Source: an uncultured Clostridia bacterium (GTDB lineage Bacteria > Bacillota > Clostridia > Christensenellales > Aristaeellaceae). Taken from it: a DNA stretch of 64,000 bases. The stretch spans positions 1-64,000 of the forward strand of contig CAKTWP010000006.1 in assembly GCA_934630705.1 (NCBI GenBank). The letters run 5' to 3'. Both the position numbers and the translations under genes were made by a program. Below the pieces are notes generated by a model, which was not told the origin of the DNA, did not search any database, and was given only the letters and a program-made list of their open reading frames with translations. Position 1 is the first letter of the stretch. Each line of letters begins with the position of its first letter. Below are positions 25,036 through 34,277 of this stretch, piece after piece.

Positions 25036-27393
25036 TTATTTCAGCTGCACGATGGTCACGCCGTCCTCGCCTTCGCCATACACGCCCCGGCGGAAGGATT
25101 TCACGTGGCCGTTGGTTTTCAGATAGCGCTGCAGGCCTTCCCGCAGGATGCCCGTGCCCTTGCCGTGCACGATGGTCACCTCGTTCAGCCCGGCCAGCAC
25201 CGCTTCGTCCAGATACTGATCCACCTCGGCCATGGCCTCGTCCAGCGCCATGCCCCGCACATCGCAGCTCATATGCACCGTGCGCTCCATGGCCCCGGTA
25301 TTCACCCGCACCGAGGAGACCGGCTTGGCCTTAGGCTTTTCCTGCACCAGCCGCAGCTGGCTCAGATGGGCCTTGAGCTTGAGAATCCCCGCCTGCAGCT
25401 GCACTTCGCCCTTCGCATCGGGCATGGATAGGACGGTGCCTTTGGTGTTCAGATTGGTGATCTCCACAATGTCGCCGATTTTCACGGTCTTGGGCGGCTG
25501 AGCAAAGCTGCCGGTGGGCTTGGAAAGGCCCTCGGACAGGCTGTCAATGCCGTCCTCCATGCGCTTTTTCAAGGCGTTCACTTCATGCTCGGGCACATTG
25601 GCGCTTTTCTTCATGCGCTTGAGATCATAAAGAATGCTTTCGGATTCCCGCTTGGCCTTTTCCATAATCCGCCGGGCTTCTTCCTTGGCCTTGCGGGTGG
25701 AGGCTTCGCGCTTTTCCTCCATGTCCTTGTAAAGGCGCTCGGCTTCGTTGCGCAGCTGCACCGTCTCCTGCCGGGCCTGCTCCGCCAGCTGCCGCTCCTT
25801 TTCCGCCACCTGGCGATGATATTCCGCGTTGGCGATCACGTCCTCAAAGCGGATGGTATCATGGGACAGCAGCTGCTTGGCGTTGTCGATCAGGTATTCC
25901 GGCAGGCCCAGCCGCCGGGAAATCTCAAAGGCATTGGATTTGCCCGGCACGCCGATGGACAGCCGGTAAGTGGGCCGAAGGGTGGCCACGTCAAACTCCA
26001 CGCTGGCGTTTTCCACGCCTTTGGTGGACAGGGCATAGGCCTTGAGCTCGCTGTAATGGGTGGTGGCGGCGGTGCGCACATGGATTTTCAGCAGCGCATC
26101 CAGAATCACCTGGGCCAGCGCCGCGCCCTCGGTGGGATCGGTGCCAGCGCCCAGCTCGTCAAAAAGCACCAGATCCCGGGGCGTCACCGCGTTCATGATG
26201 CCTACGATGTTGGTCATGTGGGAGGAAAAGGTGGACAGGGACTGCTCGATGGACTGCTCGTCGCCAATATCCGCATAGACCTCTTCAAAGGTGGATAATT
26301 CCGTGCCCAGCGCACCGGGCACATGCAGGCCGCTCTGGGCCATAAGGGTCATCAGCCCCAGGGTTTTGAGGGTGACGGTTTTGCCGCCGGTGTTGGGGCC
26401 GGTGATAATCAGGGAGGTGAAATCATCCCCCAGCCACAGCGAGCAGGGCACCACCTTTTCCCGGTTAATCAGAGGATGACGCACCCGCACCAGATTGATT
26501 TTCCCCGCTTCATTCATCTTGGGCCGCACGCACTCCAGCTCCCGGGAAAGCATGCCCTTGGCAAATGCAAAATCCAGATGCTGGAGGATGCTCAGGTTCT
26601 GGGCGATCAGATCGCCGCCGTCCGCCACCTGGGCGGACAGGGCTGCCAGAATGCGCTCAATCTCCGCCCGCTCCTTCATATGCCATTCCTTGAGCTCATT
26701 GCCCATTTCCACCACGGCCATGGGCTCGATAAACAGGGTGGCCCCGGTGGCGGACTGGTCATGCACCAGCCCCGGCACATTCTGCCGGTATTCCTGCTTC
26801 ACCGGCAGCACATACCGGCCGTCCCGCACGGTGACGATGGATTCCATCAGATACTTGGAATAGGCCGCGCCATGGGCCATGGAATTGAGCTTTTCCCGGA
26901 TACGGTCATTGGCGGAGCGGATATGCCGCCGAATATCCAGCAGGGCCGGGCTGGCGTGATCGGAAATTTCATCCTCGCTGAGGATGGCCTCGGTAATATC
27001 CTCTTCCAGCTGGCGCATGGGCTGCAGCCGGGAGGCCATGGCGGTGATGATGGGGGTGTTTTCCCGGTCCGTCACCAGGGCGGAGCGGGCGGCCCGGGCA
27101 GAGCGCAGCGTTTCCGCCACGCTCAGCAGCGCTTTCTGGGACAGGGTGGATCCCTTCCCGGCCAGCGCCAGATATTCGCTGATATCGTCAAAGGGGGTCA
27201 TGGGATGACCGCCCAGGAACGTGAGCGCCACCACGGCTTCTTCCGTTTCGTCCAGCGCGCGGTTTACCTCCGCAAAATCCGAAAGGGGCGTGAGCGCCAG
27301 ACATTTTTTCCGCCCGAACTCGGACAGCGCATAGCCTGCCAGCATCTCCCGAATCTTGGTAAATTCCAGCACCCGCAGGGCTCGTTCGTTCAT
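25036..27393 (-). CDS. mutS2: MutS2 ribosome-rescue / recombination-control ATPase
   Basis: 785 residues, full length. MutS-type core with Walker A GPNTGGKT (332-339), Walker B LVLFDELGAGTDP and the switch ATTHYSELKAYA. A long coiled coil (about 515-610) and the C-terminal Smr nuclease domain (MSCDVRGMALDEA and VHGKGTGILREGLQ) follow. MutS2 suppresses homologous recombination and, in Bacillus, splits collided ribosomes. It has its own promoter at 27414-27442 and leads a transcript that probably includes the two-component system and ispE. Confidence 0.96.
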   Translation of the reverse strand: MNERALRVLEFTKIREMLAGYALSEFGRKKCLALTPLSDFAEVNRALDETEEAVVALTFLGGHPMTPFDDISEYLALAGKGSTLSQKALLSVAETLRSARAARSALVTDRENTPIITAMASRLQPMRQLEEDITEAILSEDEISDHASPALLDIRRHIRSANDRIREKLNSMAHGAAYSKYLMESIVTVRDGRYVLPVKQEYRQNVPGLVHDQSATGATLFIEPMAVVEMGNELKEWHMKERAEIERILAALSAQVADGGDLIAQNLSILQHLDFAFAKGMLSRELECVRPKMNEAGKINLVRVRHPLINREKVVPCSLWLGDDFTSLIITGPNTGGKTVTLKTLGLMTLMAQSGLHVPGALGTELSTFEEVYADIGDEQSIEQSLSTFSSHMTNIVGIMNAVTPRDLVLFDELGAGTDPTEGAALAQVILDALLKIHVRTAATTHYSELKAYALSTKGVENASVEFDVATLRPTYRLSIGVPGKSNAFEISRRLGLPEYLIDNAKQLLSHDTIRFEDVIANAEYHRQVAEKERQLAEQARQETVQLRNEAERLYKDMEEKREASTRKAKEEARRIMEKAKRESESILYDLKRMKKSANVPEHEVNALKKRMEDGIDSLSEGLSKPTGSFAQPPKTVKIGDIVEITNLNTKGTVLSMPDAKGEVQLQAGILKLKAHLSQLRLVQEKPKAKPVSSVRVNTGAMERTVHMSCDVRGMALDEAMAEVDQYLDEAVLAGLNEVTIVHGKGTGILREGLQRYLKTNGHVKSFRRGVYGEGEDGVTIVQLK

Positions 27394-27413
27394 GTCTCTC
27401 CCTCCATAGGGTC

Positions 27414-27442
27414 AGTATAGGAGCTTCTTCCTTCTGATGCAA
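27414..27442 (-). promoter_or_regulatory. Promoter of mutS2
   Basis: Minus strand TTGCAT (27437-27442), a 17-base spacer and TATACT (27414-27419). Confidence 0.78.
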
Positions 27443-27502
27443 GAAAAAGCAGGGAATGTTTAAGGTTTGTTTACGCCATTCACAGCGCGTCCATAATCGC
27501 GC

Positions 27503-29863
27503 TCACTGTACCCCGTCCAGGAACCGGCCGCGATTGCCGGCAACGTCCGGCAACGCGGGATTTTTCCCATCCAGCAGCGCGCGATAATACTGCAGAATCG
27601 CTGCCTGCCGGGAGGAAGATTCATCCGTGAACGTGCACAGCAGCGAATGGCCGGTCAGGCCCTGCAGCATGGATGCGGGCAGAAACAGCGGCTTATCCGC
27701 CATCAATTCCACCACGCAGCCCTGGGGCAAACGCACCGGCAGCAGCGGATAATCCGCATGCATGCGATCGGTCAGGCAGGTGCCCGCCGCGCCTTTTCCG
27801 GCGTCGCACAGGCGGCAATCCGCCCGGCCCTTGGCGAGATGCCGGGCCGTGCGCATGGGGCAATGGTTCAGCACCATCAGCCGGGCCCGGCCATAAACGG
27901 GCAGGATCGTTTCCATGATTCCGCCCGGCAGCGCGGCAATATCGTCTTTGGCCAGCTCCCGGGACAATACCGCGCTTTCGCAGCCCAAGGCGGACGCCAT
28001 GCGCAGGCTTTCGCCATTCATCACCGGCACGCCTTCGGCGGCGATCACACTGCCGGAAAACAGGCCGAGCTGCCCCGGACTGCTCAGGGCCACGGGCACC
28101 TGATGTTTTTCCGTCTCTGCCCGCAGCCAGGCAAGCAGTTCATCGGTGCATTGGGCGGGCAGCACCAGCCGGGTCTTTGCCGGGAAATGGGCCAGCAGGG
28201 GCGATAGCGCGTCCGGGGTATAATCCGGGGGCGCAAGCAGAACCATATCCGCACCGGCCTTGAGCAGAGCGGACACCTGGGCTGCATCCCGGGTGCGGGC
28301 CCAGAGCCGGGGGGCGGGAAGCTGCCGATGGGGCGGAGAAAACGGCTGAGCCTGTCCATCCGCCTGGGGCATGGCCGCAGCAATGCGGGCCTGCTGCAAT
28401 TGGGAAATCGCCTCCCGGCGCAGCGCGTTCAGCGCCGCAGCGGGCACGAAAGCGCCGCCGGTTTTCACGGCCAGATGATTCAGCACAAAGGGCGTGCCGC
28501 CGGTTTTGCTGATTGCCTGCCGGGCGGCGGCTTCGTCCAGCGCTTTGTTTTGCGCGGCCTGGCATACCTCGCCGGATACGGAAACCCGGCTGGTCCCGTC
28601 CGTCACGGTCAGCGTCAGCGCCGCGCCGGGGAAGGCGGACAGGGTTGCGTCAAAGGGAATGGGCAGCGCGGCGTTGACCGCATCGCCTTCATAGGTGGCC
28701 CGGGCGACGGAAAGCTGGGCTTCGTCCTCCGTGCGGCGAACAGGCGCGCCCTGGGGCACGGTGTCCCGCAGCCGCAGAACGGCGGTTTGCCCTGCCGCCG
28801 TCTCCGGCCCGGAATAGCGGATTTCCTGCCGTCCGATTTCCAGACCGTCGCCGTTATGCAGCGGTCGCTCCAGTGCCACATCACCCAGCGGCGTGCCGCC
28901 CTTGACATAGGTTTTCTGGATTTTTCCCATGTAAACGCCCAGGGGCGTAACCCGGGTTTCATCAATAATTCCTGCATCCTGTGCGCCGCCAGGATAGCCG
29001 GGGGTGAACCCGCCCCGGGAAAAAATCTGGGTCAGCGCTTCTTTTTCGGCGGGATCTGACGGCATAAAGCGGCCGGCAAGCACCCCGTCCAGCGCCTTTC
29101 GATAAGCCCGCGTGACCACCGCCACATACTCGGGCCGTTTCAGCCGCCCTTCAATTTTGAAGGAATAGGCCCCGGCAGCGGCCATCCGATCCAGCATATC
29201 CCGGGTGCAAAGATCCCGGGGAGAGAGCCAGGCGGCGGTTCGGCCCTGATAGCAGTAAGGCAGACGGCAGGGCTGGGCGCACCGGCCCCGGTTGCCGCTG
29301 CGGCCGCCGATCATGGCGGAAAACAGGCATTGGCCGCTGACGGAAACGCACATGGCCCCGTGGCAGAAGACTTCAATTTCCATCCCCGTTTGGGCGGCGG
29401 CGCGGATGGCGTCCAGCCCGCATTCCCGGGCCAGCACCACCCGCTGGGCCCCAAGCTTCTGCAAAAGCCGAGCGCCTGCGGCGTTATGCAGGGCCATCTG
29501 CGTGCTGGCGTGGATGGGCAGCGCCGGAAACTCCTCCCGGCAGATTTTCAGCAGCCCCAGATCCTGAAGCAGCACCGCATCCGCGCCCAGCTGGGAAAGC
29601 AAGGAAAGGAGCTTGCGCACATCCGCAAGCTCGCTTTCCTTGACCAGAATATTCACCGTCACATACACCTTTTTCCCGTGCAGATGGGCAAAGGCAATGG
29701 CCTGGCGCAGGGCGTCCGCGTCAAAGCCGGCGGTGGCCCGTGCGCCAAAAGCGGACGCACCTAAATAAACCGCATCCGCGCCGTTGGCAAAAGCGGCTTT
29801 CAGGGCGTCCATGCTGCCCGCTGGGGACAGCAGCTCCAGTTTATTTGGCATGCTTGAGTTCAT
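27503..29863 (-). CDS. U32 family peptidase-like RNA hydroxylation protein with DUF3656
   Basis: 786 residues. The N-terminal U32 domain starts LELLSPAGSMDALKAAFANGADAVYLG (in parts) and has the iron-sulfur cysteines CHGAMC, GQCLFS and CAQPCRLPY. The C-terminal half is the DUF3656 region. Relatives RlhA and TrhP hydroxylate 23S rRNA C2501 or tRNA wobble uridine from prephenate-derived chemistry. Which RNA is the target here is not visible. The ATG at 29863 has AGGAG 5 bases before it and lies within the end of zapA (23-base overlap). It is the usual zapA-U32-mutS2 neighbourhood of Firmicutes. Confidence 0.88.
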   Translation of the reverse strand: MNSSMPNKLELLSPAGSMDALKAAFANGADAVYLGASAFGARATAGFDADALRQAIAFAHLHGKKVYVTVNILVKESELADVRKLLSLLSQLGADAVLLQDLGLLKICREEFPALPIHASTQMALHNAAGARLLQKLGAQRVVLARECGLDAIRAAAQTGMEIEVFCHGAMCVSVSGQCLFSAMIGGRSGNRGRCAQPCRLPYCYQGRTAAWLSPRDLCTRDMLDRMAAAGAYSFKIEGRLKRPEYVAVVTRAYRKALDGVLAGRFMPSDPAEKEALTQIFSRGGFTPGYPGGAQDAGIIDETRVTPLGVYMGKIQKTYVKGGTPLGDVALERPLHNGDGLEIGRQEIRYSGPETAAGQTAVLRLRDTVPQGAPVRRTEDEAQLSVARATYEGDAVNAALPIPFDATLSAFPGAALTLTVTDGTSRVSVSGEVCQAAQNKALDEAAARQAISKTGGTPFVLNHLAVKTGGAFVPAAALNALRREAISQLQQARIAAAMPQADGQAQPFSPPHRQLPAPRLWARTRDAAQVSALLKAGADMVLLAPPDYTPDALSPLLAHFPAKTRLVLPAQCTDELLAWLRAETEKHQVPVALSSPGQLGLFSGSVIAAEGVPVMNGESLRMASALGCESAVLSRELAKDDIAALPGGIMETILPVYGRARLMVLNHCPMRTARHLAKGRADCRLCDAGKGAAGTCLTDRMHADYPLLPVRLPQGCVVELMADKPLFLPASMLQGLTGHSLLCTFTDESSSRQAAILQYYRALLDGKNPALPDVAGNRGRFLDGVQ

Positions 29864-30128
29864 ACAGCTCCTGCCGCGCCTGCATCAGCTCCCGGCGCAG
29901 GCGGGTGTTATCATCCTGCGCGGTCAGCAGTTCATCGGCCATGGCCAGCCCGGCGATCACCGCCGCGCCTTCCCGGTTCACGAATCCGCTGGAGCCGGTT
30001 TCCGCAATCTTGCGATCCACATAAACTGCCACCCGCTTCACATGCTCCGGGGAATCGGCGCTGGTGAGGGTGTAGTCCCGGCCGGCGATGCGCAGCGTAT
30101 AGGAGGCTTCGCCTTTCCTGGTAATCAT
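29841..30128 (-). CDS. zapA: Cell division protein ZapA
   Basis: 95 residues. ZapA bundles FtsZ filaments at the division ring. The N-terminal globular part (YTLRIAGRDYTLTSADSPEHVKRVA, in parts) precedes a coiled coil (about 62-93). Its start overlaps the cyclophilin stop (ATGA) and its end overlaps the U32 start, so the three genes are translated together. Confidence 0.9.
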   Translation of the reverse strand: MITRKGEASYTLRIAGRDYTLTSADSPEHVKRVAVYVDRKIAETGSSGFVNREGAAVIAGLAMADELLTAQDDNTRLRRELMQARQELYELKHAK

Positions 30129-30649
30129 AATTGCTCGAAGGGATAATTCACACCCTGGGTGTCCACCCGGATGGACCGGATCTTCTGGGGCTCCAGCGGC
30201 TTATCGCTGTAATCCCGGCGAACGGAGACGATTTTGTCGGCGTATTCCATGCCGGAGAGCACCTTGCCAAAGGCGGCATAGGCCCCGTCCAGATGGGGAG
30301 AATCGCTGGTCATGATAAAGAACTGGGAGCCGGCAGAATCGGGATGCATGGCCCGGGCCATGCTCAGCACGCCATAGGTATGTTTCAAGGGATTTTGTAC
30401 GCCGTTCTGGGCAAATTCGCCCTTAATGGTGTAGCCCGGGCCGCCGGTGCCGTTGCCCTTGGGGCAGCCGCCCTGAATCATGAAGCCGGGAATCACCCGG
30501 TGGAAGGTCAGCCCGTCATAGAAGCCACTGTTGGCCAGCGCCACAAAATTGCCCACGGACTGGGGCGCGATTTCGGGATAGAGCTCGCCCTTCATTTCGC
30601 CGCCGTTTTCCAAGGTGATGGTAAAGGTGGGATGCTTGATTTCGCTCAT
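30125..30649 (-). CDS. Peptidyl-prolyl cis-trans isomerase, cyclophilin type
   Basis: 174 residues. Cyclophilin motifs: FHRVIPGFMIQGG (catalytic Arg), GSQFFIMTSD and YAAFGKVLSGM. No signal peptide, so cytoplasmic. The ATG at 30649 follows GGAGGA; upstream in-frame codons lack a ribosome site. First gene of the cyclophilin-zapA-U32 transcript. Confidence 0.94.
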   Translation of the reverse strand: MSEIKHPTFTITLENGGEMKGELYPEIAPQSVGNFVALANSGFYDGLTFHRVIPGFMIQGGCPKGNGTGGPGYTIKGEFAQNGVQNPLKHTYGVLSMARAMHPDSAGSQFFIMTSDSPHLDGAYAAFGKVLSGMEYADKIVSVRRDYSDKPLEPQKIRSIRVDTQGVNYPFEQL

Positions 30650-30720
30650 GGATGGATTCCTCCAGATTGTTTTTCGTTGTTTTTTCTTTCCATAAGAATG
30701 ACAATACCATTCCATACTGC

Positions 30721-30749
30721 ATGATACCGCTTTTGGCCCAAAATGTCAA
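30721..30749 (-). promoter_or_regulatory. Promoter of the cyclophilin-zapA-U32 operon
   Basis: Minus strand consensus TTGACA (30744-30749), a 17-base spacer and TATCAT (30721-30726). Confidence 0.85.
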
Positions 30750-30806
30750 TTGCCGCAGGTATTCAGAAATAGGAACGAAAGCCGCCGGCCCCCGGGCAAC
30801 GCATCC

Positions 30807-30835
30807 TTGCAAAGGCCATCGGTTTGCGGTATAAT
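30807..30835 (+). promoter_or_regulatory. Promoter of the 30.9-36 kb plus-strand operon
   Basis: TTGCAA (30807-30812), a 17-base spacer and TATAAT (30830-30835). Divergent from the cyclophilin promoter. Confidence 0.82.
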
Positions 30836-30870
30836 GTCTTATAAAGACAAAAACGAAGGGAGGCAGCGCA

Positions 30871-31797
30871 ATGACCGGGAAAACAGAAAAAAAGCCGGGC
30901 CAGGCATGGCAGGCGTTTCGGACGCATCCGGGCGCGGTGATCCGGCAGACGGCGATTCAGCTGCTCCTTCGGCTGGCCGGAATCGGGGCCCTGCTGGCCG
31001 GGCTGTGCGGCGCGTTTGCACCGGGCGTGCCGCCGGTTGTATGGTATGCGCTGGCGGGGGCAATTTATGTATTCGCCGTGCTGCCCCTGCGATTTCTGGG
31101 AGGTGAAACCTTCCGCGCCTGCTGTGACGCCAAAGAAAATGCGCTGGGCGTTTTCCATGCGCCGGGGCGGCCCTATGCCCTGTGGCTCAGGGCCGGGCTG
31201 CTGCGGGCCGGGCGGGGGCTTTTGTGGGGCCTGCCGTTTGTGGCGGGGCTGGGGCTGTTTCTGTACGGCATGGAATACCTGCCCTATAATCAGCTGGGCC
31301 GGATTGTAAAGGGCTTTTCGCCGCCCTTTCTGGAGCCCACGGCACTGCGGGGCGTGATGACCATCAGCGTTTTGCTGCTGGCGTTCCTGCTGCTGTTTGT
31401 CTATGGCTGGCGGCGGGATCAGGCCATGGAATACATTGATGTGCGGGGCCTGGGCCTGCGGGATACGCTGAGGCGAACGGCGGCGCTGCGCAAGGCGGCG
31501 CGGGGGCGCATGGCCCGGCATACGGCGGGCCAGCTGCTGCTGACGCTGCCGGGGATCGCCGGGGCGGCGGCCGTGCTGGTGCCCTACGTGAAAAGCAATC
31601 TGCGCAGCGGCGGGGATATTCTGGCGGTGCTCAGCCGGCTGCTGCGGCTGATGAAGCAGCCCCTGCCCTGGGCGCAGCTGGGCCTGCTGGCAGTGGCGCT
31701 GCTGCTTCTCTATGTGCCCTTCTGCGCGGCGCGGAAGCTGCGCAATGCGGCCTTGACGGCGGCGCTGGACGAAGGAGAAGACCATGCGGCTGGATAA
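30871..31797 (+). CDS. Uncharacterised polytopic membrane protein
   Basis: 308 residues. About five hydrophobic segments are visible (near 28-48, 55-75, 110-130, 165-185 and 275-295), separated by Arg-rich loops such as RQTAIQLLLRL and RRTAALRKAARGRMAR. It resembles DUF975-like integral membrane proteins in layout, but I do not recognise a family. The ribosome site is GAAGGGAGG. Its last 14 bases overlap the pseudouridine synthase gene, so it leads a housekeeping operon. Confidence 0.8.
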   Translation: MTGKTEKKPGQAWQAFRTHPGAVIRQTAIQLLLRLAGIGALLAGLCGAFAPGVPPVVWYALAGAIYVFAVLPLRFLGGETFRACCDAKENALGVFHAPGRPYALWLRAGLLRAGRGLLWGLPFVAGLGLFLYGMEYLPYNQLGRIVKGFSPPFLEPTALRGVMTISVLLLAFLLLFVYGWRRDQAMEYIDVRGLGLRDTLRRTAALRKAARGRMARHTAGQLLLTLPGIAGAAAVLVPYVKSNLRSGGDILAVLSRLLRLMKQPLPWAQLGLLAVALLLLYVPFCAARKLRNAALTAALDEGEDHAAG

Positions 31798-32494
31798 ATT
31801 GCTGAGCAATCTGGGCGTTGCATCCCGGGCGGGATGCCGGGAGCTGCTCAAGGCCGGGCGCGTACAGGTGGATGGGCAAACCGTGCGGGACGGAGCCGCG
31901 CAGATTTCGGAGAAGGCTGCGGTGCTGCTGGACGGGACGGCGCTGGACACGCGCCTGGCGCGGCATCTGATGCTGTTTAAGCCCGCAGGGGTGCTGACCG
32001 CCGCGGAGGACGGGCGGCAGCAGACGGTGATGGATTTGCTGCCCGGGGTTTACCGATCCTGCGGATGCATGCCGGTGGGCCGGCTGGATAAGGACACTAC
32101 GGGTTTGCTGGTGCTGACCACGGATGGGGAGCTGGCCCATCGCCTGATCGCGCCGGGGCGGCATGTGGACAAGGTGTACGAAGCCGTGGTGGACGGTGTG
32201 CTGGACGAAGGGGACGCAGCGGCCTTTGCCGCAGGCATTCCCCTCAAGGATTTCACCGCCCTGCCCGCAAAGCTGGAAGTGCTTGCGGAAAACCGGGCGC
32301 GGGTGACGGTGCAGGAAGGCAAATATCATCAGGTGAAGCGGATGTTCGGGGCACGGGGAAAGCCGGTATTGGCGCTGCATCGGGCGTCCTTCGGGCCGCT
32401 TCAATTGGATGAAACGCTGTGCCCCGGCCAGTTCCGGGAGCTGACGGGAGAGGAGACGGCCGCCCTGTATTCGGCGGCGGGCATGCGCATATGA
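31784..32494 (+). CDS. RsuA/RluB family pseudouridine synthase
   Basis: 236 residues. An N-terminal S4 RNA-binding domain (MRLDKLLSNLGVASRAGCRELL, in parts) precedes the catalytic domain with the Asp motif GRLDKDTTGLLVLTTDG and the C-terminal EGKYHQVKRMFGARG. The length and motif best fit the RsuA group, which modifies 16S rRNA U516, but an RluB-like 23S target is not excluded. It overlaps the genes on both sides (14 and 4 bases). Confidence 0.93.
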   Translation: MRLDKLLSNLGVASRAGCRELLKAGRVQVDGQTVRDGAAQISEKAAVLLDGTALDTRLARHLMLFKPAGVLTAAEDGRQQTVMDLLPGVYRSCGCMPVGRLDKDTTGLLVLTTDGELAHRLIAPGRHVDKVYEAVVDGVLDEGDAAAFAAGIPLKDFTALPAKLEVLAENRARVTVQEGKYHQVKRMFGARGKPVLALHRASFGPLQLDETLCPGQFRELTGEETAALYSAAGMRI

Positions 32495-33099
32495 GCGAAC
32501 ATTATTATTCATCCGACCCCACTTCGGCCCATCGCTATGCCGTCTGCGATTATACCTATCGGGGCGAGCTGCTGCATTTCACCACCGACGCGGGAGTGTT
32601 TTCCCGGGGCGAGGTGGATTATGGCACCCATGTGCTGCTGTCGGCGCTGCCGGAAAAGCTGGCGGGGCGGGTGCTGGATCTGGGCTGCGGCTGGGGACCC
32701 ATTGGGGTCAGCGTGGGGAAAAAATGGCCGGGCTGCGCCATTGTGATGGGCGATCTGAACCAGCGGGCGCTGGGCCTGGCGGCGAAAAACGCCCGGGAAA
32801 ACGGCGTGACGGCGCAGACCGTGGAAAGCGACGGGCTGGATGCCATCCCGGGAGCCTTTGATTTCATCCTTACCAATCCGCCCATTCGCGCCGGCAAGCA
32901 GGCGATTTATCGGATGTTTGCCCAGTGCGCCGGTCAGCTCAGGCCTGAGGGCGAGATGTACCTGGTGATCCGCAAGCAGCAGGGCGCGGAATCGGCCATC
33001 CGGTATCTGAAAACCATCTTCGACCAGGTGGATACTATCGAAAAAAGCGGCGGCTTCTGGATTATTCGCTGCCGGGGAGGAAAGCAAAATGAGGTATGA
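32491..33099 (+). CDS. RsmC-like class I SAM-dependent methyltransferase
   Basis: 202 residues. Reads from the ATG in the ATGA overlap with the previous gene. The SAM-binding motif VLDLGCGWGPIG and the catalytic FDFILTNPPIRAGK (NPP-type, base N-methylation) are those of the RsmC/YbxB group, which methylates a guanine in 16S rRNA. It overlaps the C-S lyase gene by 11 bases. Confidence 0.9.
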   Translation: MSEHYYSSDPTSAHRYAVCDYTYRGELLHFTTDAGVFSRGEVDYGTHVLLSALPEKLAGRVLDLGCGWGPIGVSVGKKWPGCAIVMGDLNQRALGLAAKNARENGVTAQTVESDGLDAIPGAFDFILTNPPIRAGKQAIYRMFAQCAGQLRPEGEMYLVIRKQQGAESAIRYLKTIFDQVDTIEKSGGFWIIRCRGGKQNEV

Positions 33100-34264
33100 C
33101 AAGGCGTTTTTTGATGCGGGCATCGACCGGAGAAACACAGGCTGCGTGAAGTGGGACGTGGCCGATGTGATTGGCGAGGGCGGCATTCCCATGTGGGTGG
33201 CGGATATGGATTTCGCCGCGGCTGCGCCCATTGTGGAGGCCATTGAGGGCCGGGCCGCGCATCATTGCTATGGCTATAATCAGGATTGCGCGGACAATGA
33301 ACGCACCTTCTGCGCCTTCTGGCAGCGTCGCCACGGGCTGGCCATCCAGCCGGAGCAGACGATGATGCTTCCCTGTGTAGTAACGGGGCTGAAGCTCTGT
33401 GTGCGCACATTTACGGAAAAGGGCGACAAGGTGGCCATTTTTGCGCCGGTATACGGGCCCTTTTCCGCATCCATTCGGGTCAATGGCCGTCAGGTGGTCA
33501 GCGTGCCGCTGCTGCGGAATGAGAAAACCGGCCATGTGGACATGAATCTGGCGGGTATGGAGGAAGCGCTGAAGGACGGCGTGAAGCTGATTTTGCTGTG
33601 CAATCCCCATAACCCTGTCGCCCGGCTCTGGCGCAGGGCGGAGCTGCAGGCCCTCTGCCAGCTGGCCCGGCAATATGGGGCCAAAATCGTCAGCGATGAA
33701 ATCCATGCGGATTTTGTGTATAAGCCGGAAGTGTTCACCCCCCTTCTGTCCCTCCATGAAGCGGCGGACTGCACGGTGATGCTGGCCTCCGCCAGCAAGA
33801 CCTTCAATATTGCCGGGCTGCAGCAGGCGGAGCTGGTCTGCTTCTCCCAGGAAATGCTGGATCGGCTGCGTCATGAAAGCGAAGCTGCCGGGATCACCAG
33901 CGGAAACACCTTTGCCATGGTTGCCACCCGGGCGGCCTATACCCAGTGCGACGATTGGCTGGACGGGATACTGGCCTATCTGGACGAAAGCCGCGCAATT
34001 CTGCGGCAGGAATTGGAAAAGACGCTGCCCAAGGCGGTGATGGGGCCCATCGAGGCCACGTATCTGGCCTTTATCGATCTGCGGGCCTATGGCATCACCA
34101 GTGCGGAGTTGAAAAAGCGGTTTAAGGAAAACGGCGTGGCGCTGAATGAGGGCACGGCCTTCGGCCCCGAGGGAGAAGGATTTATGCGGCTGAACTTTGG
34201 CTGTCCTCATGCCTGGCTGCGGGAGGGCGTGCACCGGATGGGCGTGGCTCTGAACGGAAAATAA
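33089..34264 (+). CDS. MalY/PatB family PLP-dependent C-S lyase
   Basis: 391 residues. Fold-type I aminotransferase-like enzyme. The PLP lysine is in SASKTFNIAGL, and CNPHNPVARLW and SDEIHADFVY are the other cofactor motifs. N-terminal GGIPMWVADMDF is typical of PatB/MalY, which cleave cystathionine or related thioethers to give a thiol, pyruvate and ammonia. It is followed 13 bases later by the M20 peptidase. Confidence 0.92.
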   Translation: MRYDKAFFDAGIDRRNTGCVKWDVADVIGEGGIPMWVADMDFAAAAPIVEAIEGRAAHHCYGYNQDCADNERTFCAFWQRRHGLAIQPEQTMMLPCVVTGLKLCVRTFTEKGDKVAIFAPVYGPFSASIRVNGRQVVSVPLLRNEKTGHVDMNLAGMEEALKDGVKLILLCNPHNPVARLWRRAELQALCQLARQYGAKIVSDEIHADFVYKPEVFTPLLSLHEAADCTVMLASASKTFNIAGLQQAELVCFSQEMLDRLRHESEAAGITSGNTFAMVATRAAYTQCDDWLDGILAYLDESRAILRQELEKTLPKAVMGPIEATYLAFIDLRAYGITSAELKKRFKENGVALNEGTAFGPEGEGFMRLNFGCPHAWLREGVHRMGVALNGK

Positions 34265-34277
34265 GGAGGAAACAACG